Shown: in pieces, positions 25,700-37,945 of the stretch
How positions within the stretch are numbered: the stretch's first letter is position 1
How the letters are laid out: the number at the start of each line of letters is the position of its first letter
NCBI RefSeq assembly: GCF_024679095.1
Contig: NC_066509.1
Coordinates: 12,164,169-12,228,168 of the forward strand
Source: Eriocheir sinensis
Lineage: Eukaryota; Arthropoda; Malacostraca; Decapoda; Varunidae
Length of the DNA stretch: 64,000 bases
Direction of reading: 5' to 3'
Made by a program: the position numbers and the translations under genes
Notes under the pieces: model-generated
Databases searched by the model: none
Seen by the model: the letters and a program-made list of their open reading frames with translations, nothing else
Told to the model about the DNA's origin: nothing

Positions 25700-26520
25700 C
25701 AAAAGCAAAATATCCATGCGTGTGTTTGAAAAATGCTTATCTGGCCTTAGGATAGTGTTTTATGCTCCGGTGCCTTGAAAGCTGGGGCAAACAGAAATAA
25801 CAGTAGAAGAAAAATATGAAATCGAAAGCTACAAATATATATGAAGAAAATAGATTACGTTAAGGAGAGAAACACTAAAATGAAAAAAAAAAAAACTTAC
25901 GCAAATAATATTATACAAAAAAAGGAAAAAAAATATTTCATTCCTTCTCTCTCTGGTGACATGCATCGACATCTACCACAAGCCCTGGAAAATATCCTCT
26001 ATATTCATTTGCAGGAAGCCGACGTAGCAAGTTGCCTTCAGAGGTAAAAAGGAAGTAAATAGATTAAAAATAAAAGAGAAAATTATGAAGTCGAAAATTA
26101 CAATAAAATACCAAAACTCTATCTTAGGTTAAGGGAGAAATGTTAAAATTTTTTAAATCTTACCTTACAGGGATAATATAATACCAAAACCAAAAGTTAT
26201 AGAAAGTTATAGCAAATATTCTTTTTAAATCATGCATACAAAAAGTAAAAGAAATTTAAACTTGCCGGTCCCCAAAAATACTATATCAAAACAAGTATAC
26301 AAAATACTCTTGTAAAAATATTTTAAAAAATGCAAAGATATAAAAAAAATAAAGTTAAAGGAACAAATGTGAGCATATAGAAAAAAAATAAGCTTCTAGA
26401 CACACTGATATCAGAAGGAGGTAAAAGTTACAAAAAGCAATGCAGAGTCATATCAGGAAATCCAGTTACATAATATTTTTAATATTCATGTGCAAAAATA
26501 TATAAAATCAAATGTTAGAG
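25700..26520. repeat. Very AT-rich region with a decayed ~270-bp direct duplication
   Basis: gaaatcgaaagctacaa (25818) and gaagtcgaaaattacaa (26086) start similar stretches. Both continue through gttaaggagagaaac / gttaagggagaaatg, a 'taaaat..aaaaa' block, ctta, and aataatattatac / ataatataatacc. A third, poorer echo (gttaaaggaacaaatg) lies near 26354. No coding signature is seen. Confidence 0.55.
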
Positions 26521-27751
26521 ATACGAGCCTTGTTGACTAGTGAAGAAGAGCGACCAATTCAAGATGTCATGGTCAGTGCAACTACCGAAGCACGCATGAT
26601 AAAGAACCTTTGGCGCCTGTGCACTGATGGTTGTGGATGTTTGCCTAAGCTTAATTTTCCATCCAGTTAGTCTTAAATTTTTAGTAGAGCTGATGCGGGA
26701 GTGCAGTGTTCCCCCACTTACCGTGTATTGATTTGGAGAACTGATTTATTATGACAATTACTCACGCTAACACACGCATGCTCTTCCATTTAGAGTTACA
26801 AATCGCTATTGTTTTTTTCATTACCTGCCATTATATTAAGTGACTGTCGAGGCTTATTACTTAACAAGGGAGTAGGTTGGTTACATAAATTGGCAGAGAG
26901 AGTTATCGTAGCATCTGAATGTAAGGTGTTAATTGCGCCATTGTTCTGACAGACTAGAAACAGTCCATCCTAGCCCCAAAATATGAATGAATTCTATAAA
27001 AGACACCATTTCCCATCGTCACCTTCATCATGCGGAGTCAGTCATTGAAATATGATGAAAATCCCGGAAACCTGGCGACAGCATGACACATAACACATGA
27101 ATGCAAATAAAGGGCGACTCAGTGGAAATTATAATAAACGGTATGAGACTCCGAAAAATAAAATAAAATGACAGGTAGCAGGTAAAAGTGAATTTACGAT
27201 GGGAAGAATATCTCTAAATGATAAATATGTTTTCTTATGGATAAAACTGTTTTCGAAAGGACAAAGCTGACGCCACTGATATTAGTGTCCACTTTTATAT
27301 ACATTAATTATTAACTAGTAGATAAGATTCACTGCCTACCATAAGACATTTCTGTTATTTATTTTCTGTATTTGAAACGTAACAAAAAAAATAATCATAG
27401 AAACGTACACGTGGGTGTATTCACCGGATAGAAGCAACAGACGAAATAGTTAAAAAAAAAAAAATAATCGAGATAACGTAATCATAATTTTATACCTTCG
27501 TTTAATCTGACAATGTGATGGTATGAAAAAGTAATGTGATATTTATCTGGTTATTGATGATTTACATAACAGGAATTTGTGTTCCGTTCAAACTCTGAAA
27601 CAAACAATTCACTAAATGGTTAAAATTGGATGGTAAGGGCCATTAAGCTGTTTTCAATTGGAATTCTGGGCATTGTAGAAAAAAATCAAATGTATAAAAA
27701 TAAACACGATGCTGATTTTTTCGTAAAAGTATATTACACAAACGTTTACAC
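26521..27751. other. AT-rich unique DNA
   Basis: No gene or repeat family is recognised over this 1.2 kb. A run of A lies near 27451-27463. Confidence 0.4.
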
Positions 27752-28101
27752 GCCTCCTTGGTCTAGTGGTCAGCGTGCCGGGCTACCACTCAGCGGGTCC
27801 GGGTTCATATCCCGGCCCGGGCAGTCGGAGTGCAGCTCACCCAGCTGTTCATCCTCCCTTTTGGGTTGGTCGATAAACGGGTACCTGGGGAAACCTGGGG
27901 GAGGTAACAGTGGTATTCCCGGATTTAACATCGGCCCGTGTCCTGGGGTAATTGGTTGTTACCTACTACAGTCTCAAAGGGCCAACGGTTCGGAGGTGAG
28001 CACCACAGCCACGCGCTGCTATAGCGTATGCACCCACCTTTATCTTTACCTTTCACACGTTGCACTAAAGGTTCAATAAAGTTTCGATGCCAACAAAAAA
28101 A
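27752..28101 (+). mobile_element. tRNA-derived SINE (family SINE-C)
   Basis: The head resembles tRNA: the A-box-like ttggtctagtggtcagcgtg and a B box (gggttcatatccc) inside a strong T-arm (ccggg..cccgg). The acceptor strands (gcctcct and cccgggc) no longer pair, so it is not a functional tRNA. A ~270-bp body follows, including gggtacctggggaaacctgg, tcggcccgtgtcctgggg, ggttgttacctac and cacccacctttatctttacc. It ends ggttcaataaagtttcgatgcc and a short A run. It differs from SINE-A and SINE-B. Confidence 0.85.
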
Positions 28102-29574
28102 GGGTCGGTATGTAGAACTGCCATATAATATTTATCAACGATAAAACTAAATATTTTTACACTACCTTGCTTTGTATACTAAATACATTTTGAACTGCTT
28201 CGTTACTTACAGGTTTAGGGAAAAAGTCACAACTATTTAAATAAGAAAATCGGTTCCTTCCTTGTCTCAAAAAGGAAACTATAATTGTGTTGTTTTGCTT
28301 CTCTTTGCAAGTGTAAGCTTCCCATGATACATTACGTCTAGCGAGGAGACACTCCAAGATGCTGCGGGCAGGTAGCTGAGAGGGAAATCAAATATCTTAC
28401 AGTATATAACGAGAATCACACCGCAGGGACGGAGCCTGGGGGCAGGGTGCGCGGCACGCTGCGAGCAAATCCCGGAACCTAACCAACACGAACTGAACAC
28501 AAATGCAACTCAGTCACGAAAGGAAACGTCAGCCATTGACGACAGCGAACGTAATCTCTCTCTCTCTCTCTCTCTCTCGTCCCCCCCTCCCCCCCGCGTA
28601 GTACATCGTATCGTGATAGCACTCAGCCTCGTCCCTCTCATGCCGTCCTTCACAACCAGTAAACTCTCTACTCTAGGTTTATGAACCCTGAAGTCTGCTT
28701 GAATCGAGAGTTTCTCCAGCCTACTCGACCCACCGCTCGCTACTTCCATCAGGGAATGGGAAGGCGCTGCAGTGATGGATATATAGGGAGCCTTACTAAT
28801 ACAGACACATGTGCCCGAAACTCTAATGCAATGGTCTCGTTGATGAAGAGGCGCGTCGGGGGGGAACTGCTGCTCTCAAAGGGAACCCGGAACATGGAAT
28901 TTAACTCCATGGCGACGGGGAGGCGCCGGGGAAAGACGCGGCTTCCGGATTAGAATGCGGCAGCCATTTGTGTGAAGAGAATCCGGACCGCGGCGCGAGT
29001 CACTAAACCCTGCAAAGTGACGACATTGATCACCGCGTCAGCTCAGACCCAGGCACCAAAGGCAGACCTGGCGAGGCGCGGGAACCTGATATAGTTCTAA
29101 CTAGACGCAGTGAGGAGATTCTTCGCGACCACGACGGAGATTCACACGCTCATAATTCACAAGTTTCAAATTAGGAGGCGAGTATATGATTCCAAGTGAC
29201 CCTTATCCTCCCCTTTTTCTCCACCTCTTCATCCCTCTCTCCCACCCAGATACAGCCATATGCATGCCCTCAAGACAACCCCCCTACATGGGCAGTCCTA
29301 AAATGAATATTCAGTAAAGTGATGGTCGCCAAAGAGCGTCCAGGAAACATCAAAATATCAGCTTCACACACGCCGGTCAGATTCACGCCCTGTTTGGCCG
29401 AGACAGTCCGCCGCGAGGAGCCTCTAATGAATGAAATAATTAAGTTACTCTGCTGGACTCGGCCCGCATTAGGTTCTCTGCATAATTCATGACTGCATTG
29501 TTTGACAAGCTGCGAAATATTGTTCTAAATGTGTTGGTTAATAATGACTTGGTTTTTCGGTCCACAAATAAAAC

Positions 29575-29576
<2 letters not shown>
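28102..29576. other. Unique DNA, GC-rich around 28700-29110
   Basis: 28556-28590 carries a short (CT)n and C run. 28700-29110 is CpG-rich with an ETS-type cttccgg near 28940 and gcagccat near 28960, but no recognised exon. 29420-29560 is AT-rich with several taat/atta cores. Frames up to 90 codons are not recognised. Confidence 0.4.

Positions 29577-29619
<43 letters not shown>
29577..29619. repeat. (CA)n microsatellite, left flank of SINE-A copy 2
   Basis: A perfect CA run ends exactly where the tRNA-like head (ggcccggtagctcag) begins. Confidence 0.97.
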
Positions 29620-29621
<2 letters not shown>

Positions 29622-29912
29622 CCCGGTAGCTCAGTGGATAGAGAGTCTACCTCACAATCAGAAGGACCGGGGTTCGATTCCCCGGCCGGGTGAAGATAAG
29701 TTGGGTTTATCTTCTTTCACGTGTAGCCCCTGTTCACCTAGCAGTGAGTAGGTACGCGACGTCAGGCAAGGAGTTGTGACCTCGTTGTCGCGGTGTGTTG
29801 TGTGTGAATGGTCTCAGTCCTACCCAAAGATCGGTACTATGAGCTCTGTGCTCTTCCGTAGGGGAACGGCTGGCTGTCTCGAGAGAGACCCGCAGCAAAC
29901 CAAGAGGTGAAT
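29620..29912 (+). mobile_element. tRNA-derived SINE-A, copy 2
   Basis: The tRNA-like head is well preserved: A box tagctcagtggatagag, B box ggttcgattcccc, an acceptor stem gcccggt/gccgggt with two wobble pairs, and an anticodon-loop-like ctcacaa (anticodon CAC if taken literally). The anticodon stem is broken, and the head continues into the same body as the copy at 80-338, so this is a SINE rather than a tRNA gene. The 3' end is ggtgaattac running into (AC)n. Confidence 0.88.
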
Positions 29913-29935
29913 TACACACACACACACACACACAC
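29913..29935. repeat. (AC)n tail of SINE-A copy 2
   Basis: About 11 AC units follow the ggtgaatt terminus. Confidence 0.95.
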
Positions 29936-30330
29936 GTTAGTAATAAGAGTAGCCAGTTACAAATATTCTCCCTTCACTGGGTAATATCCCGACTTGGTGA
30001 CAAGCGACGGAGGAGCTACAGAGCCGCCTGATCACCAGTGTGTCACGTGCATACGGCTGCAATACTTCAGTGAGTCGTGGCGCAACACTGAGCCCGCAAC
30101 ACCTTCCTTCCTGCCGCGACACAACACCCGTCACGGGTCTCTGCAACTTTCCAATGTTCCTCTTTTTTTTTTTTTTTCTGGGCGATGAATTCGCCATGAA
30201 GATATAACATTCTCTCACTCAAAGTGAGAAACGACACATAACAGAGTCAATACATTCAGAGTGACATCAATAAATTCACAACATAATGAACCAACAATTA
30301 GTGACATGACAATTCAATCATATCGGGGAA

Positions 30331-30637
30331 GCGGTGGCCGAGTGGACAGTTTGCGGGCGTGGTGAGCTCGTGGACCTAGGTTCAAGTCATACCGACACAC
30401 GATGATTTTTCAAACCATCGCCGAGCGGCGGAAGATAACCCACATGCTGCCCGGATCTTCAATCAACCCAAACTTTAGCGACTTCGTTCAAGTGGGGCAC
30501 AGGGGGGCAGCATGGGCCAAGTAAGGATCATATGTTACGGCAGCCATTATAGATAAAATTCGCCTTCGCCACTAACGGGCTGGGGCCGTCCAAGAGGCCC
30601 ATCAGGAGGCACTACGGGCAGCACCTACAAAAAACTG
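30331..30637 (+). mobile_element. tRNA-derived SINE-B, copy 3 (diverged)
   Basis: The head carries gcggtggccgagtgga and the B-box remnant ggttcaagtc. Body landmarks are gatttttcaaaccatcgccgag, acccacatgctgcccgg, tcaaccc, ggggggcagcatgggcc and aacgggctggggccg. The 3' end is short (cagcacctacaaaaaa). It is the most diverged of the three long copies. Confidence 0.88.
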
Positions 30638-31320
30638 TCATTAGTACTGGCAACAACCTATACTATTGCACCCCACCTTGGCCAGTCACTGACCTATACT
30701 ACTTTGCATAACACACATACCGTGCAGGGACTTATATTTGAAACTACAGTTATGAGATGGTAAAAACTTTTAGAACTTCCCTTTCTCTGATTCTTGCTCG
30801 TAACCTTGATCTGAAATAAATAAAGATTTACCGAAAATAAGGGAAAAGAGGAAAATAAATATAACCTCTATTGCAAAAAATATCATAATAATAAAAGCAT
30901 TGATAAGCTAAACAAATACTCATATTAAAAACATCAAGCAACCACAATATCAGGCCCCTGCAACAATAAATAACAAAACTAACGGCTGCAAATAGAGATC
31001 TGGTCCAGCGCTGGAGATGAATGACAGTGACTCGGCGAATAAACACCTTTCACGTCTCCACTGGCCTGTTTCCCTCCCCGGTGACCGAACAAAGGTGCAA
31101 TGAACAAGACCTAAATCAACAGATCTCTCACGTACAATGTTCGGACGACACTGGAGGGCGAACTGAAGAGCCTTTGTCGGCACAGACCAAGAAATTACTT
31201 AACGTACCGAAAAAAGTACTTTCCAAACATAGTAAACGACAAGTGCACAACAATAAGTATGAAATGTGTGTGCATGATATAGTAAGAGTGGAAGGGACAT
31301 AGAAAACACTTGAATGTATA

Positions 31321-31322
<2 letters not shown>
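30638..31322. other. Unique DNA
   Basis: A 93-codon plus frame (31021-31302) has ordinary composition but no recognised domain. Confidence 0.4.

Positions 31323-31394
<72 letters not shown>
31323..31394. repeat. (GA)n microsatellite
   Basis: About 36 GA units. Confidence 0.97.
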
Positions 31395-31398
<4 letters not shown>

Positions 31399-31559
31399 CA
31401 TCCAGAGCTCTCGTACAAAAAGAAGTACCGCAAACCGAGCAAAAAAGCGTTTAGCTGCAGCAATCGAGGTGAAATCATTGCACTGTGAGGAGAGGTTTTA
31501 GGTCACGACCCCTCGCTGGAGTAATAAAGAGAAAATGTATCAGCAAAACGAGCCCTGAC

Positions 31560-31562
<3 letters not shown>

Positions 31563-31603
<41 letters not shown>
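31563..31603. repeat. (AC)n microsatellite
   Basis: About 20 AC units. Confidence 0.96.
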
Positions 31604-31605
<2 letters not shown>

Positions 31606-31644
31606 CTCCTCGGTTGAACGAATAAAGCTCCTGGCAGGCGCGTG

Positions 31645-32096
31645 CTCCTCCCCTTCTTACCATTTCCCTTCCCTGCTTTCTTTATTCCTTTATTCCTTCA
31701 CCCCCCATCTCCCCCTCATTTTTGCTTCCATTCCCCCTTCCTCATTCACTTGCCCTGCCTCTTTCTCCCATCCCCCTTTCCTTCCTCGCTTCCTTCTTCT
31801 CTGTTCCATCCCTTCCTACCTTCCACTTACCAGTTTAACTTTCTCACCCTCCTTCCTCCATCCCTTTTACCCCTCTTTGCCTCTCATCCCCAAGGTTATC
31901 TTTCTTACCCTCTTCCCACCTAATTTTCCCATTCCTGCTTCCCTTCCAACATCCTTTTCCTTTACCCTTCCTTGCCTCTCTTCCCCAAATCTATCTTTCC
32001 TTCTCTTCCCTTACCATTCCCCACACATTCCCATTACCATTTCCCCTTCCTCTGCCCTTCATGCATCCCTCCCACCCGGCCTTCCTCTTCCACCCT
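31645..32096. repeat. Polypyrimidine block with a decayed ~95-bp repeat
   Basis: Nearly G-free plus strand. tttacccctctttgcctctc (31866) recurs as tttacccttccttgcctctc (31961), each followed by (a/t)tccccaa and tatcttt-ctt. The 93-codon Pro/Phe/Leu frame is compositional. Confidence 0.65.
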
Positions 32097-32401
32097 AAGA
32101 CATCCATCCAGGTTTATTTGTGTCTCTGTGCTGCTTGACCTCCGTTAATCACTCAGACCTACACTAAGCGCTTCCTCGCCCTTCAGCTTTTTGCAAATCG
32201 ACGTCTTTAGTGAGTTGAGAAATGATAGCTGTTACAGGCGACACAGATTTCCTTCAGCCCCGTTGACCGCGCGGGCCGCTGGACGAGGACAGAGAGAAAT
32301 TAATTAATTGTCAGCCGTGCCTCGCGTTGGCAGAATATCTATTATAGAGTGAGCACAAGCACTCTTTGTCTCCAGAGCAGTATTAGTGGGGCGTAGCCAG
32401 G

Positions 32402-32563
<162 letters not shown>

Positions 32564-33164
32564 GTTATTCTACCATCCACATAAAGTATCGCAGTAGCAT
32601 GGTAAGGTGTTGCCCTCACGCGATCACCTTTATTTCACACCACGTTTCCACGGAGCATTTTAAATCATGGGCCGTCGGCTTCCTATAAAATATTCCCGTG
32701 TTCTCTTTGTCTGGCGTCTGTCTGACTTCCCAAATGGAAAATGGAACGGAGAAACGACATTGACTCTCTGTATCGTCGGATTCTCGGGCACTGTTTGCTT
32801 CAGCCTCCGCGAGACTTGGAGGCCTTCAGATGAGAGTTCCCGGGCGATGACACCAGTGCACCTGCCGCCTGCCTGCCCGCCCTGCCCAGGCAAAGGTTGC
32901 CACTTGCCCCGTTGCCAACAGTCGCTCCTTGTTATTGTTGCACCGTCGTCCGTGCAGTGGCTTCTGTTACTTAAATGAGCCGAAACTCCGGTGTTGTGAC
33001 AGTACATGCACGCTGGTTTGCGTAAGGCGGTGGCACTCTCTGAAAATATGTGAAATAAAGCTTCTATAACCAAATCACTTTGAGTAATCGTGGCTCAGTT
33101 TGAAATTCCTGTAGCGCTCACGAGCCTCGTCATTATTCTCACCAGTCTACGCTCAGCGCCTGGC
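32564..33164. other. GC-richer unique DNA
   Basis: Overlapping 103-codon plus and 137-codon minus frames (32660-33073) have ordinary composition but no recognised domain. Neither can be preferred without transcript evidence. Confidence 0.35.
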
Positions 33165-34300
33165 TCACACCTGCCCGGCGAGGTGTACTTTTTACCCGCA
33201 CACCGCGGCACACACGCAGCCTTGGCCCTGACGCGGCAGCCACTTCAACAATGACAAAAACAATAAAAACAACTTAGATTAATACGCCAAGTAATACTAA
33301 ACCAACAAATAAAACAAATCAATACGATGGATAAAGTAAATATAGCTAAAACGCACGGTTTATGTAACAATTACATACACACAATGAAATAAATAATAAA
33401 AATACAAATAGGTATCATTATTTACGATTAACACAATGCAATTCAGTCGACACACGCCGTCACATTTACAAGACTTACCATAAACACTACAATGATATAA
33501 ACAACAACAGAGACCACATTGGTAACACATGTGACTAAAACGAAAACTATTGTCAATATTTGCTGTGAAAGTCATCAGCTCACATGTGCCCGGAGCCGCG
33601 CGCTTGCTACCCCGCACAGCACGACACCACTGCCTTCATTTAACCCAGCACGACAACTATATTAACAACAAAAAATACCCTTCATCACACCTGAAATGAA
33701 CACGAAAACTGAGCCTAATAATTGTTTTCACCATGAATAACTTACACTTGCCTCGGGAGCTTTATTTTTTACTCCACACAACACGAAACATACTTGCCTT
33801 TAATCTAACACAAGAAAGACTTTAAATGAACAACATACACAACATTAATAACACCCATGGTTAATATGGTGGCTAAGGCTAATAATTATGCTCTAAACAT
33901 AATAAATTTAGAGCTCTCCTGGAAGATGCCCGATTCGCTCCGCACTACACGCACGGGACACAGCCAGCCATAACTCTACGCTCTACAGCAACGACTTTAA
34001 CTAAACAACAAAGTACAATTAATATCACGTGTTGATAATTAATTACCCAACGAACATCATAAACGCACACCTGCCGGGAGCAAAAAAATTTTGCTCCACA
34101 CCAAGCCACACACAAACCCCTTAAACTTATCATCCAACAATATTAATAACAAAAATACCCCGAATAACCAGTATGATTGACACGAAAATTAATGCATGCA
34201 ATTACGTTGTGATTATAATAAACACTGTTACAGAGTACAAGTAGCTCCTTTACTGTATTATTATGCCATGAAGAAACACACAATGCAGAGTGCCAACAAT
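33165..34300. repeat. Decayed satellite-like tandem array, period about 155-170 bp
   Basis: A recurring unit starts with a cac-ctgcccgg-agc-like word: cacctgcccggcg (33168), cacatgtgcccggagc (33581), acacttgcctcgggagc (33743), ctctcctggaagatgcccg (33912) and cacacctgccgggagc (34066). Each is followed by ctcc/ccgcaca and cacga/cacac words, then an A/T-rich 'caaca-tattaataac' region, then acgaaaa-taa..aatta. A less clear unit lies near 33410-33575, giving about six or seven units in all. Similarity between units is low, so the array is old. It holds no coding frame. Confidence 0.72.
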
Positions 34301-36592
34301 AATCATTGTCTGATTTATTAAGGAAAATACATGTAATTATCATGTTTGCCTCCGCCCTGCCTGAACGGTACTGTGTGATAAAAGGTTTTCATAATCAGCT
34401 GTTTTTAGGGTTGCCGTAAACTTTCTTGAAATTTGCCAAGCCTTAATTATCTATTTCAATTTTCGCAAATAAATATAAATTTTTAATATTACTTGAAATA
34501 TCCCAGTTCAATACTTTATTGATATGCATAACCATTCCTCTTCGAATTGAAAGGAATTATCATAAAAATAAAGTGTTGCGACCTTCGGAATAACAATCTG
34601 TGTTGATGGCTCACCAAAATATTTGTAGTATCTGACAAACAATATATATGAAAGTTTTGCACGGTTGTACACAAAATAATATCAACCACCGATTCGAAGG
34701 GTATGTAGCCATTCGCAGAGACAACGTAGTGTAAACGTAAGTGTAATCAGGGACCAAACTGATCCTAATGGCTGAGTATCCCTCGTCATCGCTCCCGCGC
34801 AACACTGCTGATGCCCCTGCAGCGTGAGGTGCCTGCCCAAGGCGCTGACGAGAAGTTGTGCCTCGCACGCCGATGCCACCAACCCTGAGCTTGCAGGTGC
34901 ACCGCGGCCAGGACGGGTGGCACGGGCCGGTCAGGCGGCGAGGTCAATTTATTGAGACCTGGTGACTGACCCTCGGCCCCTGAATGTCCAAGCGACCCGC
35001 GACGCCCTATTTGGTGGGTCTCGCTTTCTGAGTCTGTGAGTTATGAGTTGGGTGCACACACCCTCCGCCGACCGCCTACATATAGACGACTTGACTCAAC
35101 TACCCACGCACGCACGATGCCTTAGTGAGGCTACAATCCTTTTTTTTTCCTTTTAATATTATACTAAAATGGTCTAAACGTATAAATAGTATTCGCTAAC
35201 AACATTCGAGAGGAGAATATGAATAGCAGGAAGGCAAGAGCCGTCAAAGTTGGCTTTGAGCCGCAGTGTTCGGCTGTCTGGGCTCTCAATGCATACATAC
35301 ATAACAACGAACACGTGCCCTTCCTTGAGGTAGCGAAAGAACAGACCGATCACCTCTGGGTGGCTCCTCTATATCTTAGGCGAGCTTTTAAGATCCATTT
35401 GTGCATAAGAAAATCTGCAGCCCCCAGGGTATCACTCGATTCCGTCCGTGTTTTTTTTAACAGGCGTCGTAAAAGCTTGCGTCTCTTGGGGTCCAGAGAC
35501 GAAGGAACTGCTGTAAAAAATACAGGACCCGCATATCTTTGATTGATTTGTATACAAGAAATAATATGCTTGATTTTATTCAGGTCATTGCTCTCTCTCT
35601 CTCTCTCTCTCTCTCACGAAAAAAAATCATGTAAAGAGAGAATAATGGGCGCCCGCGCAAACTCAACATGAAAAAAATGAATGAAACAGAAAAGACTGAA
35701 GAATAAGGTCTAACACGTGAACGAAAAATTATGTTGCATATAGAAAAGAAGCGATGAAGATTGAGCCATTCGTTGTTTCTTACAAGTCCTTCTATGACGC
35801 CGGTAAAGAGACGACTGTCCAGTCAAGGGTTCTTCCATGTCACTCACAATCAGTATGATTTTACTTTGGCGATCTTCATTAACAACAACAACCACTTGGG
35901 AGATATTATCGCATATTAACAGCGTTCTTCAGTATCACAGATATATGGTTACCTTGGTTTATGTTTTTCATTAGTGACTATTTGTTCCATATTGCTTGCT
36001 GTGTACCTTAAATGTCGTTGCGAGTGCTGTGGCTTGCTTTCCTCGAGGAGGCTACGCTGCTAAAGTTGATTCCTTCAGCGTTTTCTTCGTCTTTTTGCGT
36101 GGTGACATAACTAAAGACTGTGTCTGTGTATGATCTCGTTACTGAAATGTGTACACTTGTATAAGAGGAAACAGTCATAACTGAAATCAACGAAATCAAT
36201 CCACAAATCTGTCTGCCGATGTGGATTGGCACGGTACTGACGGCATTCGAAACAAAACAAAAACAAAACAAAAAAAAAAAAAAAACAGTATATACATCAA
36301 TAAGTAAAACAAGGAAAACAATAACGTGGCTTCTTTATCAACTACTCTAGATATCGTACTGATGTCATATAGTTTGCCTCATACAAATTGTGCATTAAAT
36401 ATTTCAAAACAGCTATAAACCAGTCAGCCTTCTCCGCCTGCCCAACTGCTAGGCTTTCTGACACTATCATTCCTGTCTGTTTATCTGGCATTCATTTACT
36501 TAGTTAGACTTTTGGTCACTTAGATTGTCCGACTGTCTGTCTGTCTGTCCGATTGTTTATGTCAGTTTATTAGTGAATCTGTCTACGTGTCA

Positions 36593-36598
<6 letters not shown>
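34301..36598. other. Unique DNA; GC-rich 34780-35040, otherwise AT-rich
   Basis: The longest frame (35219-35542, +, 107 codons) has unremarkable composition and no recognisable domain. (CT)n of about 27 bp lies at 35590-35616 and an A run at about 36268-36284. No mobile element is recognised. Confidence 0.4.

Positions 36599-36660
<62 letters not shown>
36599..36660. repeat. (CT)n microsatellite
   Basis: About 31 CT units. Confidence 0.97.
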
Positions 36661-36663
<3 letters not shown>

Positions 36664-37020
36664 CCCCCTCCCCACCGTGTAAGGGCGGGTGGTGCAGTGC
36701 AGGGTCTCCCAGGGCATGTCCGGGGTCTGGCTGGCCGGCTGTTGAGGGCGCCAGGCAGTCCTTACTCGGGCTGGTGTTAGGCATCTTGCCAACATCTGCA
36801 TTCCTCACTCCCTCCTCCACCTCCAGCGCCACGACCACCACCAACACCACCACGAACCTTTGCTCTGGTGTGTGTTGGGGGAAGAGGGAGACGGGTTTTG
36901 TATTTATGGCAGTAGAGAGAGTGTGTGTGTGTGTGGTAAGATCGGTTGCATATTGCAAGTCAATGTTTCCCCTCAAGCCAATCAATTAATACTCAATTTC
37001 TTGTGGATGAGAGAATGACC

Positions 37021-37185
37021 ACACACACACACACACACACACACACTGACGCACACCGTCAACCAACCAAGCACCCTACAACATAAAATACATTAAAAAA
37101 CGCCACTGATGTTTTTTTCTCTTTTATCTCCCTTCTGAGTACATCAACCGTTACAATACTTGCATGCGAACAGGAATAATAATAA

Positions 37186-37225
<40 letters not shown>
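37021..37225. repeat. (AC)n at 37021-37046 and (AAT)n at 37175-37225
   Basis: Two simple repeats separated by ~130 bp of AT-rich DNA. The AAT tract is followed by an aagaa/acaagaag purine-rich stretch to about 37315. Confidence 0.93.
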
Positions 37226-37227
<2 letters not shown>

Positions 37228-37685
37228 CAAGAAGAAAAACAAGCACAACAAGCAGAAGAACAAGAAGAAGCACAAGAAGAAAAAGACAAAAGAAGAAAAA
37301 GAAAAAAAAAAGTTTGCATGTTTCCTTCCCCACGAAATTACATCCACAACAACCTCTTCACTTTTCCCCTACTTTACTAACATTCATCATTCGTACTTAT
37401 GTATTTAGGCATCAGAAACAATGACAACGCTACAGGTATGGAAGATTGAAAGTTGCTGGCGCTTGAAAAACATTGACTAATAGAAGTAACATTATTGACG
37501 ACGTGGCCAGGTGAATACAGGTGAGGCATTGCACTGACACTCCTAACACCGCCTCCCTGAGATCGGCTATGCAAGATCCAGCTCACACCGCAGCCTCCTA
37601 AAGCCAGCTCGCCGCCCTTCCGTCCAGCCGCCCCGCACACCTCTCGCTTCCCTCACGCCCACATGCAGCAACGGCCACCTACCTT

Positions 37686-37945
37686 ATGAACTCCTCCTCC
37701 TCCTCTTCCTCCTCCTCCTCCTCCTCCTCTTTCCTATTTACTCAGATCACCGCCCTGGAGTTCCCTCAGGGTCTTGGCTACCTCCTCCCGCTGCTCGGCA
37801 TCCTCCTTCTCTTCCTTCTCCTTCTCCTCCTCCTCCTCCTCCTCCTCCTCCCACTCCTCCTTCTGCTCCTCCTTCTCCTCCTTCTCCTCCTCCTCCCCCT
37901 CCTCCTCGTCCTCCTCCTCTTCCTCCTCCTACTCCTCGACTTCCT
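37686..37945. repeat. (CTC/CTT)n trinucleotide tracts
   Basis: Two blocks (37688-37735 and 37795-37945) of imperfect ctc/ctt triplets, polypyrimidine on the plus strand. They give poly-Leu, poly-Ser and poly-Arg frames that should not be taken as genes. Confidence 0.9.

Noticed and set aside
26695..26730. hAT-like left end (cagtgttccccc)
   Set aside because: No matching right end or target duplication was found downstream.
27752..27825. tRNA gene (Gly/Asp-like head)
   Set aside because: The acceptor strands do not pair, and a 270-bp SINE body with a terminal A run follows.
29620..29700. Functional tRNA gene (CAC anticodon-like loop, good A and B boxes)
   Set aside because: The anticodon stem is broken, and the head continues into a SINE body and tail shared with the copy at 80-338.
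33165..34300. CRISPR-like array
   Set aside because: The repeats are ~155-170 bp, highly diverged and without conserved short repeat/spacer structure; the genome is eukaryotic.
35219..35542. 107-codon frame as a small gene
   Set aside because: It has ordinary composition, but no recognisable domain, codon signal or neighbouring exon; frames of this length are expected by chance.
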